DNA of 36,319 nt from Phycisphaerales bacterium (GCA_020831775.1 JAFIFZ010000070.1:1-36319), one strand, 5' to 3'; counted from the stretch's first letter, positions 1 to 8,173 are shown. Translations and numbers: made by a program. Notes: generated by a model from the letters alone, not told the origin.

Positions 1-400
<400 letters not shown>

Positions 401-507
401 TGCCCCCGAGGGGAGTCGAACCCCTCACTCTGCTTCATGGGAGCACGGCCTGAGAGCGAGTCGCTAAATCACTGTGTGGGTGGAGCGTGTACCAACCGGG
501 CGGGGGC
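401..507 (-). tRNA. tRNA-like sequence, about 107 nt, possibly degenerate or with a large insertion
   Basis: On the minus strand, a 7-nt acceptor strand GCCCCCG (507-501) pairs perfectly with CGGGGGC (408-402), followed by a discriminator A (401). Next to the 3' acceptor is a good T arm: AGGGG stem, TTCGACT loop, CCCCT stem. A D-loop-like GGTTGGTA follows the 5' acceptor. Between these, no standard 5-bp/7-nt anticodon arm could be drawn. The best candidate (AGTGA/TCGCT) has a 9-nt loop containing TTTAG. At 107 nt it is longer than type I tRNAs (about 75) and longer than most Leu/Ser type II tRNAs (about 85-93). It could be an odd type II tRNA, one with an insertion, or a decayed gene, so the isotype is left open. 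Confidence 0.45.
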
Positions 508-753
508 AGCAGAGAGGCACCAACCGACACTACCGACTTCATCGGGGCAGGTGTGTTCATCGTGGACTCCTTTGTGAGCTGACCAACAAGGATCAACCCC
601 GCCAGAACAACGACGCTCCACCTCACCGTGATTCTCGCGTTCACTTCAAGACGGGCTCTGACTCCATGACGCTCTGCGGCTTAAGTCTTAGCACGCCGGG
701 GACCGGATGTCCCGGCGATCATGAACCCAGAGCCTTCGTATCAGCGCTTGGTC
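508..753. other. Non-coding stretch upstream of the Pycsar promoter
   Basis: No supported gene. The notable structure is an inverted repeat at 694-703 / 709-717 (GC-rich stem of 9 pairs with one bulged G, 5-nt loop), just upstream of the Pycsar promoter. It lacks a T run. A 69-codon minus-strand frame from a GTG at 644 starts with a membrane-like segment, but it runs into the tRNA-like sequence and is not accepted as a gene. Confidence 0.5.
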
Positions 754-782
754 TTGACAGCCCGACATAACCGCCATATCCT
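754..782 (+). promoter_or_regulatory. Sigma70-like promoter of the Pycsar operon
   Basis: A consensus -35 box TTGACA (754-759), a 17-bp spacer, and a -10-like TATCCT (777-782). Predicted transcription start is near 789. The next gene on this strand is the PycTM effector (start 958), giving a leader of about 170 nt. Confidence 0.6.
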
Positions 783-883
783 GAGTTCCGATCTCAGGGT
801 GCCGCTACCCATGCCACTTTGGCAGGCAATCTGGGATCGCTTGCCTTTTTGGCATGTTGGATCAGGGCGATTTCCAGCCCTGA
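781..883 (+). other. Hairpin-rich leader of the Pycsar operon, attenuator-like
   Basis: Several stem-loops follow each other: CTGAG/CTCAG (781-785, 793-797), GGGT/ACCC (797-800, 807-810), a nested pair ATGCCA/TGGCAT (811-816, 850-855) enclosing AGGCAA/TTGCCT (824-829, 841-846), and TCAGGGC/GCCCTGA (862-868, 877-883). The AGGCAA/TTGCCT stem is followed by a T run (846-850), as in a weak intrinsic terminator. The segment 812-816 can also pair with 820-824 instead of 850-855, so two exclusive folds exist. This resembles an attenuator. The function is inferred from structure only. Confidence 0.4.
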
Positions 884-957
884 CCCTCTTTCGTCTGGCA
901 TGACAGTTGCCTCCGGCTCGTTGCACCGCGATTCTGCGGTCTCCAGCGGGGTATCTA

Positions 958-1503
958 TTGAGCCAGAAAAACGAGACAGGTACGAAGATCGACTTCCTCT
1001 GGAAGACCATCGGGCGTACCGACACCTATATCGGAACGACGAACGCGAAGGCCGCACTTATCGTCGCGTTCGACACTTTTCTGCTAGGAGGGCTCCTCCT
1101 CAAGGCGGGAGACATTCTGACGCCGCTTAAGCCAACCCCCTGGGCGCACACCACCTCGCTTTGGCTCATTGCCGCGATCGCGGTAGCGAGCGTTGTGAGC
1201 CTCTGGATCACGATTTCAGTGGCCCAGCCACTCCTGACGACCAACAAGCGACCGGGCGATTATCACTCCCGCATCTTCTTCGGCGATATCGCTGAGGTCA
1301 AAGACCCGGGGGCGTTCGTGATCCAGGTTCGCAACGCGGACGAAGACGAGATGCTCAACGACCTGGCCCAGCAAGTCCACATCGTATCCAGCATTGCATG
1401 TACGAAGTTCAAGCGGCTTCGATGGGCGACACGGGTAGCCGTGTTCACACAGATCCCCGTTTTGCTCGCTCTCCTGCTAGTGGCGTTGTTCGCCACGCCT
1501 TGA
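958..1503 (+). CDS. pycTM: Pycsar membrane effector (PycTM-like)
   Basis: A 181-residue membrane protein of the Pycsar effector (DUF5706/PycTM) type. In this family the effector responds to cyclic pyrimidine nucleotide made by its partner cyclase and damages the membrane, aborting phage infection. Visible features: an N-terminal IDFLWKTIGR.DTYI..TNAKAA block (residues 11-33) typical of the family, hydrophobic helices at about 32-53, 68-90 and 159-178, and the conserved-looking FFGDIA motif at about 107-112. The frame is open from a TTG at 907. The TTG at 958 is preferred because it has GCGGGG 6 nt upstream and puts the family block near the N terminus. The cyclase gene starts 13 bp after the stop, so the two form an operon. 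Known Pycsar operons usually have the cyclase first, so effector-first is a variant. Identity rests on sequence pattern and partner. Confidence 0.85.
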   Translation: MSQKNETGTKIDFLWKTIGRTDTYIGTTNAKAALIVAFDTFLLGGLLLKAGDILTPLKPTPWAHTTSLWLIAAIAVASVVSLWITISVAQPLLTTNKRPGDYHSRIFFGDIAEVKDPGAFVIQVRNADEDEMLNDLAQQVHIVSSIACTKFKRLRWATRVAVFTQIPVLLALLLVALFATP

Positions 1504-1516
1504 ATCGAGGTGCCAT

Positions 1517-2821
1517 TTGCCTGTCAGCCGATCAGAGATTCTCCGTTCCTTCCAGAACCAGTTTGCCGCGTTTTACAAGCACCCGCAGAACACCCTTGTT
1601 CCTGCCGGGGCTGGTCGCCCCACGTCCATGGTCGAAGCGAAGAGCACAACAATCATGCCTCGCTACACGCTTCAGGACCAGATTCGCCCTGCGTTCGGCA
1701 AAGGCGAATCACATGAAGCCACCATCGGGGACCACCCGGATTTCGCGTACTTGGCGGGAACAGATGCCACAACTACATGGCCCATAGTCACGCTGTTCAT
1801 GGATATCGAGAGTTCTACCCGCCTCGAACTCCTCCATGGCCCAGCCGACACCGCGAAGATCAAGAACGCTTTTCTTTGCACTGCAATCGAGATGGTTCAT
1901 GCCTTCGATGGCCATGTTCATCGGCTCCAAGGCGATGGCGTAATAGCTTTCTTCGGGGGTAAGTCAGTCCAGTCCGAAGATGCCGCCATTGATGCCATCA
2001 ACTGCGCCAGCGCCCTGTGGCTATTCGTCAAATCCACCGTCATTCCTACCCTGAAGAACGAAGGCTACGACGACGATTTCGGCATTCGTATCGGTGTTGA
2101 CTACGCACCTGATGCACATTGGAGTTCATTTGGGTATCCGGGAGTTGACGAGGTGACTGCAACGGGCTTCGGAGTCAGCGCAGCAGCAAAGCTCCAACAA
2201 CAAGCGGGCCGGAACCAGATCATGCTTGGGCAGGGCTTGGTGGAGTTTCTCGATCTCCCGGATGCCGTCACGATGGTTAAGTCAGTGCAACGGGGCGGGA
2301 CCACCGTCCAAGACTCGATCCTATTGCCAAACATCACGCTTCGAGACGGGAGTCCTCACGACTACAGAAAGGTCCTTCTTCGGACAGAAGAGTATCTCCG
2401 CTGTGGACCGCTGGCGGAAGCCGCAGCTGAGTTCATAGGCGATCCGAATTTCCAGCCCCTCCGGCTTTCGATGTCGGTCTGCAAGGAGCAAGCGGGCACT
2501 CCACTTGCGGCCTACTCCGCCGCGTCGCTCGTGCTCCCAAAGGACCACTGGATTCGCTTCGATCTCTCGCTCCCGTTCCAGCCACGTTTTCCGTGCACCG
2601 TCGAGTTCGCCGTGGAGAATCACGGGCGTGAAGCCCAACGGGTCGGTGGAGAGTCCTTTGACAATCACTCTACGGAGATAACCGTGTCTAGTTCCTCTCA
2701 GCTCTCAAGCCTCGTCCACTGGGAGCAAACAACTTATCGCGGGCTCCACTACATGACGATCACCATCACGAATGCCGGAGGAACCGTTGCCCGGCGTCGC
2801 GTGGGCGTCTACATCGAGTGA
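1517..2821 (+). CDS. pycC: Pycsar nucleotidyl cyclase (PycC-like), class III catalytic domain plus AGS-C-like domain
   Basis: A 434-residue soluble protein. Residues about 88-250 form a class III nucleotidyl cyclase domain: TLFMDIESS carries metal-ligand Asp96 and LQGDGVIAFF carries Asp140. The helix that is N...R in common adenylate cyclases reads SAAAK (221-225), a divergent active site. Residues about 315-434 resemble the AGS-C sensor domain (V-N-H-G ... Y-R-G-L-H-Y ... V-Y-I-E). With the PycTM neighbour this identifies a Pycsar cyclase, which makes cCMP or cUMP on phage infection; which product cannot be read here. The TTG start at 1517 has GAGGTG (1507-1512) just upstream. Base composition is clearly less GC-rich than in later genes, in keeping with horizontal acquisition. 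Confidence 0.88.
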   Translation: MPVSRSEILRSFQNQFAAFYKHPQNTLVPAGAGRPTSMVEAKSTTIMPRYTLQDQIRPAFGKGESHEATIGDHPDFAYLAGTDATTTWPIVTLFMDIESSTRLELLHGPADTAKIKNAFLCTAIEMVHAFDGHVHRLQGDGVIAFFGGKSVQSEDAAIDAINCASALWLFVKSTVIPTLKNEGYDDDFGIRIGVDYAPDAHWSSFGYPGVDEVTATGFGVSAAAKLQQQAGRNQIMLGQGLVEFLDLPDAVTMVKSVQRGGTTVQDSILLPNITLRDGSPHDYRKVLLRTEEYLRCGPLAEAAAEFIGDPNFQPLRLSMSVCKEQAGTPLAAYSAASLVLPKDHWIRFDLSLPFQPRFPCTVEFAVENHGREAQRVGGESFDNHSTEITVSSSSQLSSLVHWEQTTYRGLHYMTITITNAGGTVARRRVGVYIE

Positions 2822-2905
2822 CGACATTCTCGTCACACCCCAAAGAAAATCTCGCGCACGCGCGCAGACGCGGTTTCACGGGGTACTTTGTAGCGGCGCA
2901 AAGAA

Positions 2906-2929
2906 AAACGGCCCTTCTCAGGGCCGTTT
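2906..2929 (-). terminator. Intrinsic terminator of tRNA-Asp
   Basis: A 9-bp perfect stem (AAACGGCCC on plus, 2906-2914; GGGCCGTTT, 2921-2929) with a 6-nt loop. On the minus strand it is followed by a T-rich stretch (complement of the A run at 2904-2908 and upstream). It lies 5 bp beyond the 3' end of tRNA-Asp, and it also separates the tRNA from the convergent Pycsar operon. Confidence 0.75.
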
Positions 2930-2933
2930 CAAG

Positions 2934-3007
<74 letters not shown>

Positions 3008-3018
3008 GGGTTGTCTTG

Positions 3019-3036
3019 GCCCGGCCTTGGCCGGGC
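3019..3036 (-). other. GC-rich hairpin in the tRNA-Asp 5' leader
   Basis: An 8-bp inverted repeat (GCCCGGCC / GGCCGGGC, 2-base centre) between the tRNA-Asp promoter and the mature tRNA 5' end. It may be a processing signal in the precursor, or a T-less terminator for the membrane-protein genes upstream. Confidence 0.35.
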
Positions 3037-3043
3037 GCTCGGA

Positions 3044-3071
3044 AAGATACGCCGCACGCTCGGGATGTCAA
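3044..3071 (-). promoter_or_regulatory. Promoter of tRNA-Asp
   Basis: On the minus strand, TTGACA (3071-3066), a 16-bp spacer and TATCTT (3049-3044) form a strong sigma70-like promoter. Predicted start is near 3037, about 30 nt before the tRNA 5' end. Confidence 0.7.
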
Positions 3072-3106
3072 GCCCTCATGGGGCCTGAACGCGGGCAAAA
3101 CGCCGC

Positions 3107-3316
3107 TCAGCGGGCGGTCTGGAGCGTGATGCGGTTGGTGTCCTGGACGCCGAAGGCGTTGCCGTCGGGGCCGATCTTGCTGCCTTGCACCCACGCGAAG
3201 GCGCAGGCGGTCAGGAGGGCGACGCAGGCGGCAAAGAGCAGCCCCGTGTACACATCCACCCCCGACTGTCTCCGGGCGCGACCGCCCGGCATCTGCATGC
3301 CGAATTGCTGGTTCAT
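3107..3316 (-). CDS. Small single-pass membrane protein, unknown function
   Basis: A 69-residue protein with a Gly/Arg-rich N terminus, one hydrophobic helix at about residues 24-44, and a polar C-terminal tail. No family is recognised. The start is well supported: GGAGG lies 6 nt upstream of the ATG. It begins 11 bp after the stop of the coiled-coil membrane protein gene, so the two are likely co-transcribed and may act together at the membrane. Confidence 0.6.
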   Translation of the reverse strand: MNQQFGMQMPGGRARRQSGVDVYTGLLFAACVALLTACAFAWVQGSKIGPDGNAFGVQDTNRITLQTAR

Positions 3317-3327
3317 CGCGGCCTCCG

Positions 3328-4158
3328 TTAGTTGCCGAGGGTGCTGGTGACGCGGTCGCCGCGGCGGACGGTCTGGCCGGAGGCCAGGGTCGCCACCCTC
3401 GCGACGGAGGTGTTCACATCGACATCAACGACATCCAGGTTGGCGATCCACTGGTTGTCGCGGATGACATACAGGCGGGTCGCGGGACGGATCCGCTCCT
3501 CACGCCCGATGTTCAGGCTGACGAGCGTGTCCTGGCTGCCCGGGTCGACGCGGACATCCTGCACGCTGGCGGCGAAGCGGCCGGCCTCGCCTGTGCGCTC
3601 GCCCTGCGTCTCGGCCAGCTCACGCTGCAGGAGCGCGAGCTGCTCGGACTGGAGGCGGTTGGTCTCGCGGAGAGAGGCCACCTGGCTCTCCAGCTCGTTT
3701 CGCCGGTCGGTCAGCTCGATGACCTCACGCCGGGCCCTGCGCTCAGAGTCCAGCAGCGTCTGGTTATCGCCGCTGACTGAGGAGATCAGGTCGGACTGCG
3801 TCTTGACGGTGCCCGCGGCGATCTGCGCCTCTGAGCGAGCAGCGGCCAGGTCGCGCTCCGCCCGTGACTGTGCGGCGCGGGCCTCGGCCGCCTGGCGGTC
3901 GGCCTCGACGACCTGCGAACGCAACGCGTCGAAGCGCTGCTGCAGCAGGGCGTACGCCGTGTCGGCATTGGCCGAACGGGCCTCAACCTCCGACGACTGC
4001 TTGGCTCGGCTCGCCTCGGAGGCCTGCAGGGCCGCCTGCAGCTCGCGGTTTTGAGCGGTTACGGCGTCGGCGTTGATCGTGTACGCGATCGTCAGCGTCG
4101 CCAGCACAACAGCAAGAATCGCGGCGAACGCCACCAGAACTTTGGTCAACCCATGCAC
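3328..4158 (-). CDS. Membrane-anchored coiled-coil protein, unknown function
   Basis: A 276-residue protein with an N-terminal membrane anchor (about 6-28), then a long Ala/Glu/Arg/Gln-rich coiled coil (about 34-190) and a C-terminal beta-rich domain (about 195-276) with an R-P-A-T-R-L-Y-V-I core. The build (anchor, rod, small sensor-like or SH3-like domain) resembles periplasmic scaffold or envelope-stress proteins, but no named family is recognised. GAGGAG lies about 10 nt upstream of the ATG, and a strong promoter lies about 190 bp upstream. The downstream gene encodes a small membrane protein. Confidence 0.7.
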   Translation of the reverse strand: MHGLTKVLVAFAAILAVVLATLTIAYTINADAVTAQNRELQAALQASEASRAKQSSEVEARSANADTAYALLQQRFDALRSQVVEADRQAAEARAAQSRAERDLAAARSEAQIAAGTVKTQSDLISSVSGDNQTLLDSERRARREVIELTDRRNELESQVASLRETNRLQSEQLALLQRELAETQGERTGEAGRFAASVQDVRVDPGSQDTLVSLNIGREERIRPATRLYVIRDNQWIANLDVVDVDVNTSVARVATLASGQTVRRGDRVTSTLGN

Positions 4159-4346
4159 GATCGGCTCCTCGATCAGTCAGGGCTCGCACGCGCCTTGCGC
4201 ACGGCCCAGGTCACCCATGCCGGCGGCGGTCATCATCACCCTGCCCTCTTGCCAGGGATCGATTCCCGCCTGCCATTACTCCAAATGGTCGACTCGCGAC
4301 CGAATACTCCGGTACACACGCCCCGGGTCGGGACCTGCGAGCGGGT

Positions 4347-4376
4347 TTAATAGCCGAACAGGCCGTCCGGTGTCAA
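4347..4376 (-). promoter_or_regulatory. Sigma70-like promoter of the coiled-coil protein gene
   Basis: On the minus strand, TTGACA (4376-4371), an 18-bp spacer and TATTAA (4352-4347). Predicted start near 4340 gives a leader of about 180 nt before the ATG at 4158. The rest of the 4159-4465 gap shows no other gene. Confidence 0.6.
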
Positions 4377-4465
4377 ACCGCCCCGCTCGAGAATCCTCCG
4401 GCAACATCACCCTACGCCCCTTTCCGGCCCGCGGATCCGCCGCAAACCGGAGTCTCTCCAGTGTA

Positions 4466-5551
4466 TCAATCTCTGAAGGACGAGCCCAGCGAATTCAGGA
4501 TCCCGCCTGCGGCCGAAACCCGAACAAGGCCGTTTTCGTCCTCCAGCAGCCGCTCAAGGGCCGCCAGATCTTCCTCCAAACCCGCCTCTCCGAGCACCAT
4601 CGCGGCCAGAGCGCGGACCTGCGCGTCATCGTGGCGCATCAGTTCACGCCCCACCCCCACCGCTTCGGGTCGTCCCAGCTTCGCAAGCGCCAGGGCGGCC
4701 GAGAGCCGGATCTCGGGGGGCATGGGGCGGTTCGACTCATCGCGGTAGGCGATCAGATTGCGGATGTCGTTCTCGGACGCTCGGGCCCTGAGCTCGCCGA
4801 GGATCTGCACGGCGAGGGCGGTCGCTTCTAGCTCTTCGGGCCGGCTGACGAACAGGGAGGCCTGGATGGTGTGCAACTGGCTGGTGTCGCCGAGTTTGGT
4901 CAGCGCCTCGGCGATCTGGAGCTGCATCAGCCTCGCCTCGATGTCGCGGGCCCGCTGGGGGGCTCTTGCGGCGGCGGCCTGGCGGAGCATCGGCGCCGCC
5001 GAGCGGTCTCCGAGCTCTCCGATGAGGAACGCCGCGTGGGCGCGGACTTTCGGGTCTTCGGAGGCAAAGAGCATCGCCGCGAGCGGCTCTGGCGTCTGGT
5101 CCCGATCGCAGCGGTGCAGGGCGTAGACCGCCGAGGCCCGGACGAAGGGGGAGCGATCTTCCAGGAGGTCCTGGGCGAAATCGGCCATGTCGCACATCCG
5201 CAACTTTCCCATCGCCATCAGCGCGACGGAGCGGACGCCGAGGTTCGGGTCGTCGAGCGCCAGCGGCATCACGGGGCGGAGGCGGCTTGGGGCAGCGGCG
5301 AGGGCTTCGATCGCGTTGGCACGGACCGCGGCCCATTCCGAGCCGGTCGCTTCTTTGGTGAGCAGTTCGATGGCGTTTTCGCGGAGCTGGGACTTGCGGA
5401 TGGTCAGCCGCTCGCCGGTCTGCGGGTCCGCTGAGGCCTGACCGGCGCGGTTCTGGTCGCCGCCAAGGGCGCCGCTGGAGTCGGCCCCGCCGGCGCAGCC
5501 GCAGAGGGAGAGAGCGACCATCACCGCGGCCAATGCTGTTGCACGCTTCAT
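4466..5551 (-). CDS. HEAT-repeat lipoprotein
   Basis: A 361-residue protein. Its N terminus is a lipoprotein signal: basic start, hydrophobic core, and lipobox L-C-G-C with Cys19. The remainder (about 50-361) is a string of HEAT/PBS-like helical repeats with phrases such as VRANAIEALA, VRSVALMAMGKL, VRASAVYALH, VRAHAAFLIGEL and VRALAAMVLGEA. Such repeats usually form protein-binding solenoids. The frame is open further upstream, but the ATG at 5551 is chosen because it starts the signal peptide and lies 2 bp after the lnt stop, implying translational coupling. A lipoprotein beside lnt, whose product acylates lipoproteins, is a sensible pairing. Confidence 0.85.
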   Translation of the reverse strand: MKRATALAAVMVALSLCGCAGGADSSGALGGDQNRAGQASADPQTGERLTIRKSQLRENAIELLTKEATGSEWAAVRANAIEALAAAPSRLRPVMPLALDDPNLGVRSVALMAMGKLRMCDMADFAQDLLEDRSPFVRASAVYALHRCDRDQTPEPLAAMLFASEDPKVRAHAAFLIGELGDRSAAPMLRQAAAARAPQRARDIEARLMQLQIAEALTKLGDTSQLHTIQASLFVSRPEELEATALAVQILGELRARASENDIRNLIAYRDESNRPMPPEIRLSAALALAKLGRPEAVGVGRELMRHDDAQVRALAAMVLGEAGLEEDLAALERLLEDENGLVRVSAAGGILNSLGSSFRD

Positions 5552-5553
5552 AC

Positions 5554-7326
5554 TCACGCTGTTCTTTCCTCGCCCGTTGAGGGTTCGCGCGTCCCGTCGG
5601 GAGGAGTATCGGCCGGGGGCGGGGCGGGGCGTTGACCATTGGGACGCCGGCCGAAGCCGAGCACCATGACCAGGACGCCGCCGATGAGGGCCGCGATGCC
5701 CGGCAGTTCGCCCACGGTCATCTGGGCGGATCGGGGCGCGGCGGCGACGACATCGGCGACGAGGAGGCCCGGGGCCCTGGTGTCCAGCCGGTCGGCGATG
5801 CGTCCGCCCGCGTCGATGGCGGCGCTGATGCCGGTGTTGGCCGCCCTGAGGACGGGGACGCCGAGTTCGGCCGCTCTCCAGCGGGCCGCGAGGAGGTGGG
5901 CCTCGCGTCCGCGGTCGGACCGGCCGAACCAGCCGTCGTTGGTCATGTTCACCAGCACGACCGGGCCCGGGGCCTCGCGGACGAGCCTGCGGCAGACCTT
6001 CGCGACGGTGATCTCGAAGCAGATCGGGGTCGCGAGTGAGACGCCCGTCGTGCTGGGCTGGAGCACCTTTGGGGCGTCGCCTCGGGAGAGATCGAAGGAC
6101 ATGCCGCGTGCGCCCAGGGCGAGGAGGCGTTGCTGGAGGGCGGGCCACTTTTCGATGTAGGGCATCGCCTCGCCGAAGGGGGTGAGGTGGAGCTTGTCGT
6201 AGCGCTGGTCGGTCAGTCGGCCGCCCTCGACGAGGAAGGCGCTGTTGAAGGAGCGGTCGAAGCGGTCTCGGAGCTCGCCGCCGATGTCTTCGAACACAAA
6301 GTTCTCGTACGCGGTTGCGCCGACGACGATGGAGACGCCGGTCTCGCCCGACAGGTCGAGCACGCGCTGACGAACCGTTTCGACGAAGAAGCGGAACTCC
6401 TCGTGCAGGCGGTCGTTGCGGGCGATCGAGCGGGCGGTCGCCTCATCGAGGAAGTACCCCGGGAACATCGTCTCGGGCCAGACGACGATCTGAGCGCCTT
6501 GTGAGGCCGCCTCGCGCGTTTTCTCTTCGAGCAGGATGAGCGTCTGGACTCGGCTGTCGTGCGACCAGGCGCTGCGGTTGTCCTGGGGGATGTTGGTCTG
6601 CACGAGCGCGAGGCGGACCTGCTGTGTTTCGTCATCGGGCCCGAGGCGGGCGAGCCCCCCCATCGCCAGCGCGAGCGCGAGCAGCAGCAGGCAGGCCGCG
6701 GCCTGAAGCCGGCAGAGCTTGTTGAAGGGGGAGCGCGCGAGCTCGATGATCGCGAGCGTCGGGGCGAGGACCGCGAGGCCGACGCCGTAGGCTCCGAGCA
6801 CCGAAGCGCCGAGCGCCGGGGCGAGATTGATGAGGGGGTGAGCGACGAAGTACCAGGCGTAGCCGTCGAAGAGCAACTCGCCCCGGAGGTACTCGATGCC
6901 GACCCAGAGGACAGCCGCGGCGCCCGCGACGGGGACGCCCGGCCGGCGCCGACGCAGCCTGGCCATCAACACGACAAAGAGTGTCGGGAAGAGCGAGAGG
7001 TAGGCGACGAGCGGCAGAAAGCCGACAGGCGAGACCTCCCACACCCACAGCATCTGCCAATCCCAGAAGACGCTCGCGCCGACCCAGACGCCCAGCGCCA
7101 TCGAGAACAGACGCCCCGGGCGCCGGCGGCTGATGAACAGCAGGGGCACGACCGCGAACGGCGCGAGGAACCAGAGATTGAACGGGGCGAAGGCCGCTGA
7201 GAGGAGCGCGGCGTGGAGGAGGCCGGCCCAGCCGCCGTCGGCGAACGCGAGCAGACGGGGATCGAGAATGCGCTCGAGCCTCGCGCGAACGGCGCCGCTC
7301 TCGGCAAGCTCGCGAGCCTGAGCCAT
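5554..7326 (-). CDS. lnt: Apolipoprotein N-acyltransferase
   Basis: A 590-residue inner-membrane enzyme that adds the third acyl chain to the N-terminal Cys of lipoproteins. Hydrophobic segments fill residues about 35-225. The nitrilase-like domain follows (about 236-540) with the catalytic triad visible: Glu285 in WPETMFPG, Lys378 in YDKLHLTPFGE and Cys436 in PICFE. A final hydrophobic helix lies near 548-565, then a Pro-rich tail. The gene starts 4 bp after the accD stop and ends 2 bp before the HEAT lipoprotein gene, so it sits inside an operon. Confidence 0.95.
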   Translation of the reverse strand: MAQARELAESGAVRARLERILDPRLLAFADGGWAGLLHAALLSAAFAPFNLWFLAPFAVVPLLFISRRRPGRLFSMALGVWVGASVFWDWQMLWVWEVSPVGFLPLVAYLSLFPTLFVVLMARLRRRRPGVPVAGAAAVLWVGIEYLRGELLFDGYAWYFVAHPLINLAPALGASVLGAYGVGLAVLAPTLAIIELARSPFNKLCRLQAAACLLLLALALAMGGLARLGPDDETQQVRLALVQTNIPQDNRSAWSHDSRVQTLILLEEKTREAASQGAQIVVWPETMFPGYFLDEATARSIARNDRLHEEFRFFVETVRQRVLDLSGETGVSIVVGATAYENFVFEDIGGELRDRFDRSFNSAFLVEGGRLTDQRYDKLHLTPFGEAMPYIEKWPALQQRLLALGARGMSFDLSRGDAPKVLQPSTTGVSLATPICFEITVAKVCRRLVREAPGPVVLVNMTNDGWFGRSDRGREAHLLAARWRAAELGVPVLRAANTGISAAIDAGGRIADRLDTRAPGLLVADVVAAAPRSAQMTVGELPGIAALIGGVLVMVLGFGRRPNGQRPAPPPADTPPDGTREPSTGEERTA

Positions 7327-7330
7327 GGGA

Positions 7331-8173
7331 TCAGAACCCCGCGTAGTCGATGAGCCTCGCGAGCTCGTTGCGGAGCTGGGCCCTGGCGACGACGCGGTCG
7401 ACGAGGCCCTTGGCCAGGAGGAACTCTGAACGCTGGAAGCCCGGCGGGAGCTCCTGACGGATGGTCTGCTGGATGACGCGGGGGCCGGCGAAGCCGATCA
7501 GTGCCGCGGGCTCGGCGAGGATGACATCGCCGAGCATGGCGAACGAGGCGGTGACGCCGCCGGTGGTCGGGTCGGTGAGCACGCTGATGAAGAGACCGCC
7601 GTGGTCGTCGTAGCGGGCGAGGGCCGCGGAGGTCTTGGCCATCTGCATCAGGCTGAGGCCGGACTCCTGCATGCGGGCGCCGCCGGAGCAGCTGACGATC
7701 ACCAGCGGCAGGCGCCGGTCGGTGGCGTGCTCGATTGTGCGGGTGATGGTCTCGCCGACGACCGAGCCCATCGACCCCATCATGAAGGTCAGGTCGAGGC
7801 AGCAGACGACCGACTGGCGGCCCTTGATAAAGAGCTCGCCGGCGAGCACGGCGTCGCGCTGCCCGGTCTTGAGCTGCTCGGCGCGGAGGCGGTCGGGGTA
7901 GGGCTTTAAGTCGCGGAACTTGAGGGGGTCGGTCGGCTCGATGGTGTCGAACATCCGCGTGAACGAGCCGGGGTCGGCGAGCTGGCGGACGCGTTCTTCG
8001 GCGGAGATGCGGTAGTGGTGCCCGCACTCGGGGCAGACATGGAGGTTGGCCTCCATCTGGCGCCGGTAGATCATCTGGGCGCACTCGGGGCATCGGAGCC
8101 AGAGCCCCTCGGGGATCTCCGCACGCCTGGCGGGGCGAACATCGGTCCAGCTCCGCGATTGTGTTCTGGTCAT
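7331..8173 (-). CDS. accD: Acetyl-CoA carboxylase carboxyltransferase, beta subunit
   Basis: A 280-residue subunit of acetyl-CoA carboxylase, which with AccA moves the carboxyl group from carboxybiotin to acetyl-CoA at the start of fatty acid synthesis. The N terminus has a four-Cys zinc finger (CPEC ... CPEC), then the crotonase-like domain with GSMGSVVGE and the SCSGGARMQE oxyanion segment. The frame opens at an ATG at 8212, but the ATG at 8173 is preferred: GGAGA sits about 7 nt upstream and the N-terminal length then matches E. coli AccD. accA is not in the window. The gene lies between a histidine-phosphatase-like gene and lnt. Confidence 0.95.
   Translation of the reverse strand: MTRTQSRSWTDVRPARRAEIPEGLWLRCPECAQMIYRRQMEANLHVCPECGHHYRISAEERVRQLADPGSFTRMFDTIEPTDPLKFRDLKPYPDRLRAEQLKTGQRDAVLAGELFIKGRQSVVCCLDLTFMMGSMGSVVGETITRTIEHATDRRLPLVIVSCSGGARMQESGLSLMQMAKTSAALARYDDHGGLFISVLTDPTTGGVTASFAMLGDVILAEPAALIGFAGPRVIQQTIRQELPPGFQRSEFLLAKGLVDRVVARAQLRNELARLIDYAGF

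Noticed and set aside
401-507. Interpretation of the tRNA-like sequence as tmRNA
   Set aside because: tmRNA is over 300 nt with the acceptor halves far apart and a tag frame between them. Here the halves are 107 nt apart with no tag-like frame.
435-644. A 69-codon minus-strand frame starting with a membrane-like segment
   Set aside because: It has only a GTG start with a poor ribosome-binding site and runs into the tRNA-like sequence at 401-507.
907-957. An earlier TTG start for the Pycsar effector
   Set aside because: No ribosome-binding site is seen before it, and the extra 17 residues do not resemble the family's N terminus. The TTG at 958 fits better.
2906-2929. The hairpin as terminator of the Pycsar operon on the plus strand
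   Set aside because: On the plus strand the stem is followed only by TTT within its own stem and then mixed sequence. The clear T-rich tail lies on the minus strand, so it serves tRNA-Asp, though a bidirectional role cannot be excluded.
5552-6148. A 199-codon upstream extension of the HEAT-repeat lipoprotein frame
   Set aside because: It runs inside lnt on the same strand, is Arg/Pro/Gly-rich, and would bury the lipoprotein signal. The ATG at 5551 is clearly the start.
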